Of a DNA stretch of 64,000 nucleotides, positions 50,902-59,453 are shown one piece after another. The first letter of the stretch is position 1, and each line of letters begins with the position of its first letter. The position numbers and the translations under genes were made by a program. Source of the stretch: Paraperibacillus marinus (GTDB lineage: Bacteria > Bacillota > Bacilli > Bacillales > DSM-1321); assembly GCF_046237605.1 (NCBI RefSeq), contig NZ_CP143542.1:3286001-3350000 (forward strand), in the 5' to 3' direction. Under the pieces are notes generated by a model. The model did no database searches. It was not told the DNA's origin and saw only the letters and a list, made by a program, of their open reading frames with translations.

Positions 50902-52143
50902 TCAATTTTGCGATAATGCTTTTTTAATGTCTTTGAATGAACTGGATTTTCCGTAAAGGAGGACGCCGCCCTTATAAACCTTTGCACCGAAAACAGCAAG
51001 CGCTATGATGGTGGCAATCAGTATGCCGATAGAGAGCGCCACCTCCCACACTGGGATCTCAAGCATTCCGACCCGCAGGAACATGAGCATCGGGCTGAAA
51101 AATGGAACGAAGGACATGATTTTTACAAATGTAAGATCCGGGTCACCCAGGCCAAAGACAGCCAGCATGAATCCGATGACAACAAGCCAGGTCATCGGGC
51201 CGATCGTCTGCTGGAGATCTTCTACCCGGCTGACAAGCGAGCCGAGGAACGCTGCAAGTGTCGCATATAGGAAATAGCCAAGCATCGCAAACAATATCCC
51301 ATAAAACAGTGTTTCCGTCGGAAGCTTATCAAATCCGAAGAAGGGGACCCCGCCGCCATTTAGTGTATCCATGTTCTTCTTGATGGCCCCATAGCCAATG
51401 GAGAAGAATATAGCAAGCTGTGTCAGGCTAACAAGGGCAATCCCGAGGATCTTAGCGAACATCTGTGTCACAGGTGATACGCTGGAGACGAGGATTTCCA
51501 TCACCCTTGATGTCTTTTCCTGAGCCACTTCTGTTGCGATCATATTTCCATACATCAGGACCGAGAAGTAAATGACAAACAGGATGATATAGACGATTCC
51601 CCTTGCCTGACTCAGTTCTTCCTCTGTTTTGGCATCCTTTTTCAGGGGGACGAGCTCAAATGGAACCGGTTTGTAGAGCTCGGCAATCTGCTCCTGCTTT
51701 AAGTTGAACTTCTGTGTTACCAGGACGGTCTTGACCTGCTGGAGCGCAGATTCCAGCTGAGTGTTCAAGGGTGTATCAGATATGCTGCTTGATTTATAGG
51801 CAGCCGCCGGCAGGCCCTCACTATCCTCTGCAAGCAGGAGGTATCCCGTCACATCGCCTTTTTCCTCAAGCATCTGGGCCGCCTTTTCATCCTTTACCTG
51901 GAGCGGTTTGAAGTCCGCCTTCTGGGTTGCCAGCTCTTGGGCGAGAATGCCGTATAAAGAGCCAGTTTCATCCACAATCCCGACTTTCTCCGGTCCATCA
52001 TCTCCTTCAAAAAAATGAGTGATATTCGATAGGTTGGCTGCTCCTAACAGCAGCACTACCATGATGGATGTCGTAATGATAAAAGATTTCGCCTTCACTT
52101 TAGTGATAAATGTATGCCAAAATATAATCCAGAATTTATTCAT
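50902..52143 (-). CDS. yhaP: ABC transporter permease YhaP (NatB-like)
   Basis: A 413-residue ABC-2 type permease: one N-terminal membrane segment, a soluble domain of about 150 residues, then five to six membrane segments. MIATEVAQEKTSRVMEILVS and SSVSPVTQMFAKILGIALVS are the ABC-2 family signature and resemble NatB, the sodium exporter permease. The substrate is unproven. The ATG at 52143 overlaps the yhaQ stop, so an upstream GTG is not preferred. It forms a transporter with YhaQ. Confidence 0.9.
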   Translation of the reverse strand: MNKFWIIFWHTFITKVKAKSFIITTSIMVVLLLGAANLSNITHFFEGDDGPEKVGIVDETGSLYGILAQELATQKADFKPLQVKDEKAAQMLEEKGDVTGYLLLAEDSEGLPAAAYKSSSISDTPLNTQLESALQQVKTVLVTQKFNLKQEQIAELYKPVPFELVPLKKDAKTEEELSQARGIVYIILFVIYFSVLMYGNMIATEVAQEKTSRVMEILVSSVSPVTQMFAKILGIALVSLTQLAIFFSIGYGAIKKNMDTLNGGGVPFFGFDKLPTETLFYGILFAMLGYFLYATLAAFLGSLVSRVEDLQQTIGPMTWLVVIGFMLAVFGLGDPDLTFVKIMSFVPFFSPMLMFLRVGMLEIPVWEVALSIGILIATIIALAVFGAKVYKGGVLLYGKSSSFKDIKKALSQN

Positions 52144-53035
52144 ATGCCGCACCCACTTTTTCTATGAAAATATCATTCAATGACGGTTCCTCAAGTTCGA
52201 ATTTCCTGATGAACCCTTTGCCTGCGATATCCTTCAGAATGTCCTGGGCCGCCTCTTCCCGGTTGATTTGAAGGGAAATCCCTTCCTGTGTCTGTTTCAC
52301 TTTGACCACTCCATCAAAGTTTTTCAGATAGCCTAAATCAAAATCGGCATGTATGGTCAGATTCTTTTTCCCAAAGGACCTTTTTATATCCTTCAACGCA
52401 CCGTAAACCACAGGGCTACCCTTATGCATGATGCACAGATTTTCGCATAGTTCTTCAACATGCTCCATCCGGTGGCTCGAGAACACGATGGTGGTCCCGT
52501 TTTCCTTCAGCTCCTTCACGGCTGCCTTCAGGAGCTCCACATTTACCGGATCCAGCCCGCTGAACGGTTCATCCAAAATCAGGAGCTTCGGCTTATGTAT
52601 AATGGCGGCAATAACCTGGATTTTCTGCTGGTTGCCCTTCGAAAGTTCTTCTACCTTCTTATTCATATACTGAGGAACCTTGAAGCGGCCAAGCCAATAT
52701 TCAAGCTCCTTTAACGCCTCTGCTTTCTCCATACCTCTCAGGCGGGCCAGGTATACAATCTGCTCCTTCACCGAAAGCTTAGGGTACAGCCCTCTTTCCT
52801 CAGGAAGATAGCCAATCAGCGGGCTGGTCGAATAATCCACCATCCTGCCATTCCATAGGATTTCCCCTGAACTCGGAGTCAACAGACCTAATATCATCCG
52901 GAACGTCGTCGTTTTCCCCGCACCATTAGCTCCAAGGAACCCGAACATTTCCTTTTCAGGGATTTGGATACTCAATGAATCTACTGCAGTAAAACTGCCA
53001 AACCGTTTTGATACTTGATTAATTTCAAGAACCAA
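52136..53035 (-). CDS. yhaQ: ABC transporter ATP-binding protein YhaQ (NatA-like)
   Basis: A 299-residue ATPase: Walker A GFLGANGAGKTTTFRMILGL, signature ELSKGNQQKIQVIAA, Walker B LLILDEPFSGLD, and switch SSHRMEHVEEL. The C-terminal 80 residues are an accessory domain ending FELEEPSLNDIFIEKVG, as in NatA-type ATPases. The start is TTG at 53035, directly behind AAAGGGGGGAG. Translationally coupled to yhaP. Confidence 0.92.
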   Translation of the reverse strand: MVLEINQVSKRFGSFTAVDSLSIQIPEKEMFGFLGANGAGKTTTFRMILGLLTPSSGEILWNGRMVDYSTSPLIGYLPEERGLYPKLSVKEQIVYLARLRGMEKAEALKELEYWLGRFKVPQYMNKKVEELSKGNQQKIQVIAAIIHKPKLLILDEPFSGLDPVNVELLKAAVKELKENGTTIVFSSHRMEHVEELCENLCIMHKGSPVVYGALKDIKRSFGKKNLTIHADFDLGYLKNFDGVVKVKQTQEGISLQINREEAAQDILKDIAGKGFIRKFELEEPSLNDIFIEKVGAAYE

Positions 53036-53216
53036 TTCGCTCCCCCCTTTCCCCTCTCTCACAGGAATAAAATTCCATTAACACATACCATGTTAGTAAA
53101 AGAGTTGTAATTAAACAAGGGTTTCCGCAATTGTTTCTCAAACCTTTACAATTAAATCTATCCTATGCCACAATAAAAAAGAAAAATCAGAAAACATAAA
53201 TAAAGGGGAACTTCAT

Positions 53217-53402
53217 ATGAAAAATTACAAACTGACCGTATTCGATACCTCCGGCGAAAAACTCCTGGATGAAACCATACAGGCCGAAACGGATGATCAG
53301 GCCAAGGAGCACGGCACAAGCCTCCTCCAGGAAAAAGGCTATGCCGAGTACACCCACCGCTGTACATCCCCAGCCGGTAAGCTCGTTTTATTTCATCGTT
53401 GA
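53217..53402 (+). CDS. yhzD: YhzD family small protein
   Basis: A 61-residue protein reading MKNYKLTVFDTSGEKLLDET, IQAETDDQAKEHGTSLLQEK and THRCTSPAGKLVLFH. The pattern TVxDxxGExL...ETDDQAKxxG...HRCTxxAGKLxLFH is that of B. subtilis YhzD, a small protein of unknown function in the same neighbourhood. It is divergent from yhaQ and ends at its own terminator. Confidence 0.8.
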   Translation: MKNYKLTVFDTSGEKLLDETIQAETDDQAKEHGTSLLQEKGYAEYTHRCTSPAGKLVLFHR

Positions 53403-53404
53403 TT

Positions 53405-53430
53405 CCATGCTTTCGCATGGGATTTTTTTT
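53405..53430 (+). terminator. Terminator of yhzD
   Basis: CCATGC / GCATGG stem, TTTC loop, then a T-rich tail, 3 bases after the stop. Confidence 0.75.
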
Positions 53431-53536
53431 ATTTGTATATGGAAAGACAACAAAATAGAAGGCTGATTGACAGGATTCATTATGAAGGTTATATGGGAGG
53501 GTTCAGCTAAGCCCTACAGTCCCATTAAAAAAATTA

Positions 53537-53590
53537 GGCAGGCCGCGAGAAGATAAATTGCTTCTCATGGCCCGCCTGCTTTATTTTTGT
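53537..53590. terminator. Hairpin with T-run between yhzD and yhaR
   Basis: GAGAAG / CTTCTC inner stem extended by GGCC / GGCC with bulges, followed by TTTATTTTTG. No gene ends right beside it. Confidence 0.45.
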
Positions 53591-53890
53591 CGGATGTGTG
53601 CTTTTCTGATTCATTTTGTTTTCAATTTCATTGAGTACTACATTCTGCCAGTTATTTATTTTGTTTGAAAGGCACCGCTTTCCGCTTTTTTATTTATTCC
53701 AGCTCCAAGCTGAGGTCCTCGGTCATAAGCAATCCCCCGCTAAAGGCAAAGGGCTCCTTTTGCGGGGGATTTTCTTATGCCTATCGGACCTCTGCTTTTC
53801 TACTTCATTTTGTTTTTAAAATGTGTCCGATGCTACATTTTGCTATATATTAGAATTCTTTTGAAAAGCACCGCTTTCCGCTTTTTTATT
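53590..53890 (+). repeat. Two imperfect direct repeats of about 105 bp with a strong hairpin
   Basis: Unit 1 (53590-53694) and unit 2 (53784-53890) share TCGGA...GCTTTTCT..TTCATTTTGTTTT, CTACATT and the terminal GCACCGCTTTCCGCTTTTTT. Between them a stem AATCCCCCGC-t-AAAGG / CCTTT-t-GCGGGGGATT lies at 53731-53771. The terminal 22 bases of unit 1 match, in reverse, the end of module a at 22466-22487. The yhaR stop lies just inside unit 2. Confidence 0.7.
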
Positions 53891-54680
53891 TCCCAATAAA
53901 TTTTGGTGCTCTCTTTTCAATAAAGGCTTGGATGCCTTCTTGGTGGTCGTGGGTTTTTCTCATTTTTAGCTGGCCGTGTTTTTCGAGTTCAAGGATTTTC
54001 AGGAGGCTGGGCCGGTTGATTTCTGCCAGGATTTTTTTGGATTTGATCATGGCGGATACTGGTTTTTGTTTCCACTCGTTTATTTTTTGGTTCACTGCCG
54101 TGTTGAGGTCATCTGTGATCTGGTGGATGAGATTTCTTTTCAGGGCTTCCTCGGCATTCAGGACTTTTCCTTCCCAAATTAATTCTTTCGCTTTGGTTTC
54201 ACCGATTTTCCGTTCAAGAAAGAAGTGGCTTCCGCCGTCCGGGATTAAGCCGATTCCAATAAAATTCATGGCTATTTTGCTGTCTGCCTGTGCGATGATG
54301 TGGTCGCAGGCTAAGGCTATGCTGAGGCCGAGACCGGCAGCTGCACCGTGAATGGCGCAAAGGGTAAGCTTTGGCATGCAATACAAGGTCACGGCAAGGT
54401 CGCTGATAACCTCCATCATTGAGAAGAAGCTGCTGTCGTCAGCTGCTTCCATCATCGATTTTATGTCCCCGCCTGAGCAAAAGCCTCTTCCGCTCCCTTT
54501 CAGGACAATCATGTCGATGTTTTCATCTACGGTCATGCCTTTTAGGACATGCACGAGTTCTCTCAGCAGGTCCAGATTCAATGCGTTCAGGGATGCCGGC
54601 CTGTTCAGTTCAACTTCAGCCATTCTTCCACTATAGGACACTGTTACCAGACTTTGCGCTGTCATTGTATCCGCTTCCAA
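53886..54680 (-). CDS. yhaR: Enoyl-CoA hydratase/isomerase family protein YhaR
   Basis: A 264-residue crotonase-fold protein. GRGFCSGGDIKSMMEAADDS and CAIHGAAAGLGLSIALACDH carry the two oxyanion-hole backbone positions. The second catalytic region reads IGLIPDGGSHFFLERKIGET, with Asp where classical hydratases have Glu. It acts on acyl-CoA; whether as hydratase or isomerase is not settled. The start is TTG at 54680 behind AGAGGAGG. A 24-base palindrome lies just upstream. Confidence 0.88.
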   Translation of the reverse strand: MEADTMTAQSLVTVSYSGRMAEVELNRPASLNALNLDLLRELVHVLKGMTVDENIDMIVLKGSGRGFCSGGDIKSMMEAADDSSFFSMMEVISDLAVTLYCMPKLTLCAIHGAAAGLGLSIALACDHIIAQADSKIAMNFIGIGLIPDGGSHFFLERKIGETKAKELIWEGKVLNAEEALKRNLIHQITDDLNTAVNQKINEWKQKPVSAMIKSKKILAEINRPSLLKILELEKHGQLKMRKTHDHQEGIQAFIEKRAPKFIGK

Positions 54681-54694
54681 TTTTGTGCCTCCTC

Positions 54695-54718
54695 TATAAT
54701 GAATATACGTTCATTATA
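54695..54718. promoter_or_regulatory. Palindromic operator upstream of yhaR
   Basis: Perfect 9-base arms TATAATGAA / TTCATTATA around TATACG, 14 bases before the yhaR start. The form suits a TetR-type dimer; it does not match the FadR box seen at lcfB. Confidence 0.55.
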
Positions 54719-54777
54719 CATGGGCATGAGTGGAATTAAAAAACATATGAAGAAAATTAAGAATTTTGTCACATTTC

Positions 54778-56385
54778 TTATTTTTGTATTAGGCTGTTGA
54801 CTGCCTGCTCACGCAGCGTCCTTTTCAGGAATTTACCCACAGACGTTTTCGGAATCTCATCCATGAATATCACCTCATCCGGTATCCACCATTTGGCAAA
54901 TTGCGGCTTCAGGAATTCAATGATATCCTCCTTTTCTGCCCTATGGTTTTCCTTGAGCACCACACATGCAGCCGGCCGCTCCTGCCATCTCTCATCAGGG
55001 ATCGCGATGACTGCAGCTTCAAAGACAGCATCATGGGCCATGATTGCATTCTCCAGGTCTACGGACGATATCCATTCTCCCCCGCTTTTGATCAGATCCT
55101 TCGTCCTGTCCACAATCTTCACAAATCCTTCTTCATCGATGGTCACCACATCGCCTGTATGAAGCCACCCATCCTTAAAGGAATCTCCTGTACGCTCATC
55201 CTTATAATATTCAGAAGCGATCCATGGACCGCGGATCAGCAGCTCGCCCATTTCCCTGCCATCAGCCTTTACTTCCCCATCCGGGCCGACCACCTTTATC
55301 TCAAGTCCCGGAATCAAAACTCCCTGTTTGGCCTTCAATTCGAGTATTTCTTCTTCAGGCAGGTCTTCCTGATAACTTTTTATGGTGGAGACCAGGACGA
55401 CCGGGCTTGTTTCCGTCATTCCATATGCATGCATGAAAGGGATGTTATGCTTTTTTTCAAATGAGCGGATCATGCCCTTTGGAGCGGCTGCCCCTCCGCA
55501 TATCAGCCCTCTAAGACTTGACAGGTCGTAAGTATTCTCTTCTATTTCTTTTAGAAGTCCAAGCCAGATGGTCGGGACTCCGGCTGACAATGTCACTTTC
55601 TCCTGCTGAATCAGCTCGGCGATAAGTTTTGGGGTGAAGTACTGGCCGGGAAGCACGAGCTTTGTTCCGAACCAGACGGAGGCAAAGGGCAGTCCCCATG
55701 CATTAACATGGAACATTGGCACGATTGGCATCATGGTATCTTTCTCGCTGACCGCAGCACTGTCTGCGAGCCCCAGGGCCATGCTGTGAAGCACAATTCC
55801 TCTATGTGTGTAAACGACTCCTTTTGGGTTTCCTGTTGTAGCGGAGGTGTAGCACATACCGGCAGGAGCATTCTCGTCCAGATCGCGGGCAAATGTAAAG
55901 GCTGGATCACCTTTTTCAAGCAGTTCTTCATAATGATAGACAGGGAGAACAGTTTCAGGAAGCTCCTTCTTATCGGTCATGATAATGAAGGCGGTGACTG
56001 TGGGAATTTCGTTCTTAATGGCTTCAATAAGCGGCCAGATATCGGCATCGACGAGCAGCACCTTGTTTTCGGCATGATTGATGATATAGGCGATCTGCTG
56101 CGGCGCAAGGCGGATATTGATCGTATGAAGTACTGCTCCTGAGCACGGAACCGCAAAATATGCTTCAAGATGGCGGTGATGATTCCAGCTGAGAGTACCG
56201 ACCCGGTCGCCCCTTTGAACTCCTAGTCCCTTAAGACTGCTGGCAAGCCTTCTTGTCCGCTGGCCGATTTCTTTATAGGTCAGCCTGTGAATTCCCCCGT
56301 CGGTTCTTGAGACCACCTCTTTTTTTGAAAAATATTTCTCAGCCCTTTCCAGCATCTGTGCCATCAGCAATGGAGCGTTCATCAT
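54778..56385 (-). CDS. Long-chain acyl-CoA ligase (AMP-forming)
   Basis: A 535-residue acyl-adenylate-forming enzyme. P-loop CYTSATTGNPKGVVYTHRG (Ala in place of the usual Gly), HAYGMTETSPVVLVST, GWLHTGDVVTIDEEGFVKIV, and C-terminal IPKTSVGKFLKRTLRE with the adenylation lysine are present. It is closer to the AlkK/medium-to-long-chain branch than to LcfB in this window. Probably feeds beta-oxidation together with YhaR downstream, 97 bases away. AGGAGG precedes the ATG; a second ATG follows directly. Confidence 0.88.
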   Translation of the reverse strand: MMNAPLLMAQMLERAEKYFSKKEVVSRTDGGIHRLTYKEIGQRTRRLASSLKGLGVQRGDRVGTLSWNHHRHLEAYFAVPCSGAVLHTINIRLAPQQIAYIINHAENKVLLVDADIWPLIEAIKNEIPTVTAFIIMTDKKELPETVLPVYHYEELLEKGDPAFTFARDLDENAPAGMCYTSATTGNPKGVVYTHRGIVLHSMALGLADSAAVSEKDTMMPIVPMFHVNAWGLPFASVWFGTKLVLPGQYFTPKLIAELIQQEKVTLSAGVPTIWLGLLKEIEENTYDLSSLRGLICGGAAAPKGMIRSFEKKHNIPFMHAYGMTETSPVVLVSTIKSYQEDLPEEEILELKAKQGVLIPGLEIKVVGPDGEVKADGREMGELLIRGPWIASEYYKDERTGDSFKDGWLHTGDVVTIDEEGFVKIVDRTKDLIKSGGEWISSVDLENAIMAHDAVFEAAVIAIPDERWQERPAACVVLKENHRAEKEDIIEFLKPQFAKWWIPDEVIFMDEIPKTSVGKFLKRTLREQAVNSLIQK

Positions 56386-56489
56386 AACTCATTCCTCCTG
56401 TCATCAGGTTATACTTATAAATTCTGCTGATGTACAGGTTTATCCTTTGTTTTCTCCACAAATTTTCGGTATTTTCTGACAAATAAAAA

Positions 56490-56504
56490 AGCCCTTAAAG
56501 GGCT
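56490..56504 (-). terminator. Terminator of hemZ
   Basis: AGCCCTT / AAGGGCT stem and a T-run on the minus strand, right after the hemZ stop. Confidence 0.75.
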
Positions 56505-58015
56505 CAGGCGTTTTGCTTATGGAAGGTTTCCTCCAGGAGCTTGATCTTTTGCTCTGTATAACTCTTGAAGCTCTCATTATAGGACTTTGGATCCTTAGGG
56601 TTGGCAAACTGGGTGATTCCGCCGGTTTGCGGATGCACAAACTTGCTTGCTGCTCCGCAGCCGATGCCGATGATCGTCTGCATTTCTTCCATGATCATGA
56701 TGTTATAGATGCTCTCCTGTCCCGGAACAGAATAACCGACGTTTTCCAGGTTTCCGAGAATATTTTTCTGGCGGTAGAGATAATACGGGAAATATCCATG
56801 GCTTTTTGTCCAATGCTCCGCCATTCCCATCATATCCTCCACTTCAGCCCTTGAAGCTACCTGATATTTGCGTTTGTTCCGTGTCATTTCAGATGCTCTT
56901 TTAAAGGAAAGGGTGTGCACGGTAAGCGATTCCGGCATCAATTTTTCTGTTTCCGACAGGGTATGTTCAAATTCAGAGGTTCCTTCTCCCGGCAGCCCGA
57001 TGATCAAATCCATATTAATATTGTTCATTCCTGCTTCCCTGGCCAGCCAGTATTTTTCTATAGTCTCCTCCACCGTATGATGGCGGCCGATCGCCTTCAA
57101 TGTTTCCTGGATATAAGATTGAGGGTTGATGCTGATACGGTCAATATTCCATTTATTCAGGACATCAAGCTTTTCACTGGTAATGGTATCAGGCCTGCCC
57201 GCTTCCACGGTAATCTCCCTTATATTCTTCACATCAGGGAATGATTGATGCATTTCCTCATACAGCATATCCATTTCTTCAGCTGTGATGCTTGTAGGCG
57301 TGCCTCCTCCGTAATACACTGTGGTGATCCTGATTCCATTTTCAGTGAGCCATCTGCCTATTTCCCGCATCTCATAGTGGAGTCCGCCAAGGAAGGAATC
57401 CACGGATCCCTGACGCCCGTTGATTGCATAGGCGGGGAAGGTGCAATAAGCACATTTTGTCGGACAGAAAGGGATGCCGACATAAATGCTGACTTCCTCT
57501 TTTAAGCTGTAGAGATCCGGAACGACACTGAGCTGCCTGTCTACGATTTTCTGCATCAACTCGATTTTCTCTTCAGAAATCATGTACTGTTCCTGAAGCT
57601 CCTGCCTTGCTTCATTGATGGAAGCACCCTCCTGGTTTTTCTTATGAAGGAGCTTGGTCGGACGGATCCCGGTCAGGATCCCCCACTTCTGCTCCATCCC
57701 GGTGGCTTCCTGCAGAAGTGACAGATATGCCTTGCTGAATGCGTTCTTTTTTTGCTTGAACAGTTCTTTTTCCGTCTCATGATGCAGCAATTCTTCATCA
57801 ATTAAAACACTCCATGAAGAACCTCCCGCCAAATCTCTAAGACTGGCAGCAGCCTTTATGCGTGAGGAAAGATCCTCCACGGAAAATTCCACTATATATT
57901 GAGCTTCTCCGTCATCAGTAAAGCCGACGCTTGACGTCTCGAAAAATAGATTGGCTATATTGGTAAAAGGCCTGATCAGTCTTTCATCATGAATCCCTTT
58001 AATATAAATGTGCAT
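56504..58015 (-). CDS. hemZ: Oxygen-independent coproporphyrinogen dehydrogenase-like HemZ
   Basis: A 503-residue radical SAM protein. An N-terminal domain of about 160 residues precedes GIPFCPTKCAYCTFPAYAIN, the CxxxCxxC cluster site. VYYGGGTPTSITAEEMDMLY, EVTVEAGRPDTIT-like ITVEAGRPDTITSEKLDVLN and IDRISINPQSYIQETLKAIG follow, as in the HemN/HemZ family. B. subtilis HemZ is linked to anaerobic heme synthesis. The start overlaps nothing and a repeat copy lies 130 bases upstream. Confidence 0.92.
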   Translation of the reverse strand: MHIYIKGIHDERLIRPFTNIANLFFETSSVGFTDDGEAQYIVEFSVEDLSSRIKAAASLRDLAGGSSWSVLIDEELLHHETEKELFKQKKNAFSKAYLSLLQEATGMEQKWGILTGIRPTKLLHKKNQEGASINEARQELQEQYMISEEKIELMQKIVDRQLSVVPDLYSLKEEVSIYVGIPFCPTKCAYCTFPAYAINGRQGSVDSFLGGLHYEMREIGRWLTENGIRITTVYYGGGTPTSITAEEMDMLYEEMHQSFPDVKNIREITVEAGRPDTITSEKLDVLNKWNIDRISINPQSYIQETLKAIGRHHTVEETIEKYWLAREAGMNNINMDLIIGLPGEGTSEFEHTLSETEKLMPESLTVHTLSFKRASEMTRNKRKYQVASRAEVEDMMGMAEHWTKSHGYFPYYLYRQKNILGNLENVGYSVPGQESIYNIMIMEEMQTIIGIGCGAASKFVHPQTGGITQFANPKDPKSYNESFKSYTEQKIKLLEETFHKQNA

Positions 58016-58144
58016 TTTATCACCTGGTTATCCCATTAAATTTGCATGGGGTTGTTTGTTAGTTTCCCACGCGGCTGCTACTAGTGTACAAAATCGAGGA
58101 GGAGGGGTCAATGAGAGTAACTGGCCTCTATATAGCCTGAAGGT

Positions 58145-58340
58145 TTTATCTACAGTAAACCAACATGAGTTTTCTACTCACAACCCATGCCTGGAAAAAA
58201 ACATAGAGAAGAGCAGGAACTAACACAATAAGGCGGTGGAGCGGAACAAGACACACCAGGAATGCCAGGAAGATGCATGATGTGCGCACCCCGCTGCAGG
58301 AAGCCTTATAATCCATGCAGCTCCGCCCCTTTTCCACAGA
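58145..58340 (+). repeat. 195-bp dispersed repeat, copy B
   Basis: About 85 percent identical by eye to the copy at 50635-50827 over its whole length and in the same orientation; begins near TTTATCTACAGTAAAC and ends at TTTTCCACAGA. Contains CCCATGC, GTGCGCACC and CTGCAGG palindromic words. It fills the 367-base gap between yhaX and hemZ, where no gene is seen. Confidence 0.85.
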
Positions 58341-58382
58341 AAAAGATCCCCCCTCTAAAAAAGGCGGCATCTCGTGACAGTG

Positions 58383-59255
58383 CTATTTCTCTACCTTCAC
58401 TTCTTTTTCCCTGTCCATGGCAGCGATCTGCGGCTGCCTGCGGAACACTTCTTTAATGGTATAAGCTGCCCCGAGCTGGTCATTTGTTCTGGTCTGCCAC
58501 GCGGCTGCTGCTTTAACTTCCGGCACGGAGTTGCCCATCGCAACGCCAAGCCCGCTGTGTTCAATGAGTTCCAGATCATCCGCCCCATCGGCGATGGCCA
58601 TGATTTCTTTCTTTTTTATCTGATAATGCTGTGCCAGATATTGCAGTCCAGCCCATTTTGACACACCTGCAGGAACAATGGTAAAAACATTTTTGTTCAT
58701 CCTGATGCAGTCTATTTCATCAAACATTTTTTGAAGCACTTCGATCATTTCATCCATTTCCTTTTCATCTTCAAAAATCACATCTATTTTGGGCGGTGCT
58801 GCAGGATTGGTATGAAGTGCTTCGCTTAAAATATCTACGTATTGGTGGGAGTAAAAATAAGGTTCATTCTTATAATAGGACGCCTTGCCAATCAGATTTT
58901 CCGGCAGGTTCACCCGGTTGCCCATCATATATTTTTCATGATAGAGCTTAATCTGGCTTGAAGATGTTTCCAGAAGCTTAACCAGTTCAAGCGTCAATTC
59001 TTCAGAAATCCTTCGTATCAAAATCGGCTTATCGACAGTTCCCACATATGCACCCTGATGGGCGACGAGAAGCGGCTTGATCCGGAGTGCTTTAGCCACT
59101 TTCCTGGCAGATGCAAAATTCCTCGAGGTGACAAGAGCCGTAAGCACGCCCTTCTGGTGCACATACTCCAGCGCATCCCTTGTCGCTTTATGCACCTTCC
59201 CATTCGATTGCAGCAGTGTTCCATCTATATTAACGGCTAACAAACGATACACCAT
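58383..59255 (-). CDS. yhaX: HAD-superfamily protein YhaX
   Basis: A 290-residue Cof-type HAD protein. Motif I reads LLAVNIDGTLLQ, so the usual nucleophile Asp (DxDGT) is Asn at residue 9. Motif II is in ALVTSRN, and motifs III/IV are VSKWAGLQYL and IADGADDLELIEHSGLGVAM. The cap domain lies between. In B. subtilis yhaX is a sporulation gene of the mother cell. The ATG at 59255 is chosen because GGGGGAG lies 6 bases upstream. With Asn at position 9 the protein may not be a working phosphatase. Confidence 0.88.
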   Translation of the reverse strand: MVYRLLAVNIDGTLLQSNGKVHKATRDALEYVHQKGVLTALVTSRNFASARKVAKALRIKPLLVAHQGAYVGTVDKPILIRRISEELTLELVKLLETSSSQIKLYHEKYMMGNRVNLPENLIGKASYYKNEPYFYSHQYVDILSEALHTNPAAPPKIDVIFEDEKEMDEMIEVLQKMFDEIDCIRMNKNVFTIVPAGVSKWAGLQYLAQHYQIKKKEIMAIADGADDLELIEHSGLGVAMGNSVPEVKAAAAWQTRTNDQLGAAYTIKEVFRRQPQIAAMDREKEVKVEK

Positions 59256-59366
59256 GATGATCTCCCCCATCTTCTATGTTATAACCATGCATATGACGGA
59301 AAAACGGGGGCTAGAACCTGTTCACCCGTGGTGGAAAGATGAAACACCCGGCACATAAGATTCCCT

Positions 59367-59413
59367 GAGGGGGGACTGACCCCATTTCCGGGAAATGGGG
59401 TCAGTCCCCCCTC
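59367..59413. repeat. Perfect 23-bp inverted repeat
   Basis: GAGGGGGGACTGACCCCATT continues to TCC at 59389 and is mirrored by 59391-59413. It could form a very stable hairpin in DNA or RNA. A half copy (GGGGGACAGGCCCCATTTCC) starts at the hmoB stop, 30432. Such GGGACTGACCCC words recur in bacilli. Confidence 0.75.
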
Positions 59414-59427
59414 AACCCATGAAAAAA

Positions 59428-59447
59428 CCCTCTCATTCATGAGAGGG
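59428..59447 (-). terminator. Terminator of yheA
   Basis: CCCTCTCAT / ATGAGAGGG stem with a T-run on the minus strand, 6 bases after the yheA stop. Confidence 0.88.
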
Positions 59448-59453
59448 CCCCTG

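Noticed and set aside
50584..50999. Minus-strand frames of 90 and 122 codons across the 195-bp repeat
   Set aside because: The matching frame in the second repeat copy is shifted, so the similarity is at DNA and not protein level.
58146..58370. Minus-strand 74-codon frame with hydrophobic stretch in repeat copy B
   Set aside because: Not kept in copy A; no ribosome site; explained by the repeat.
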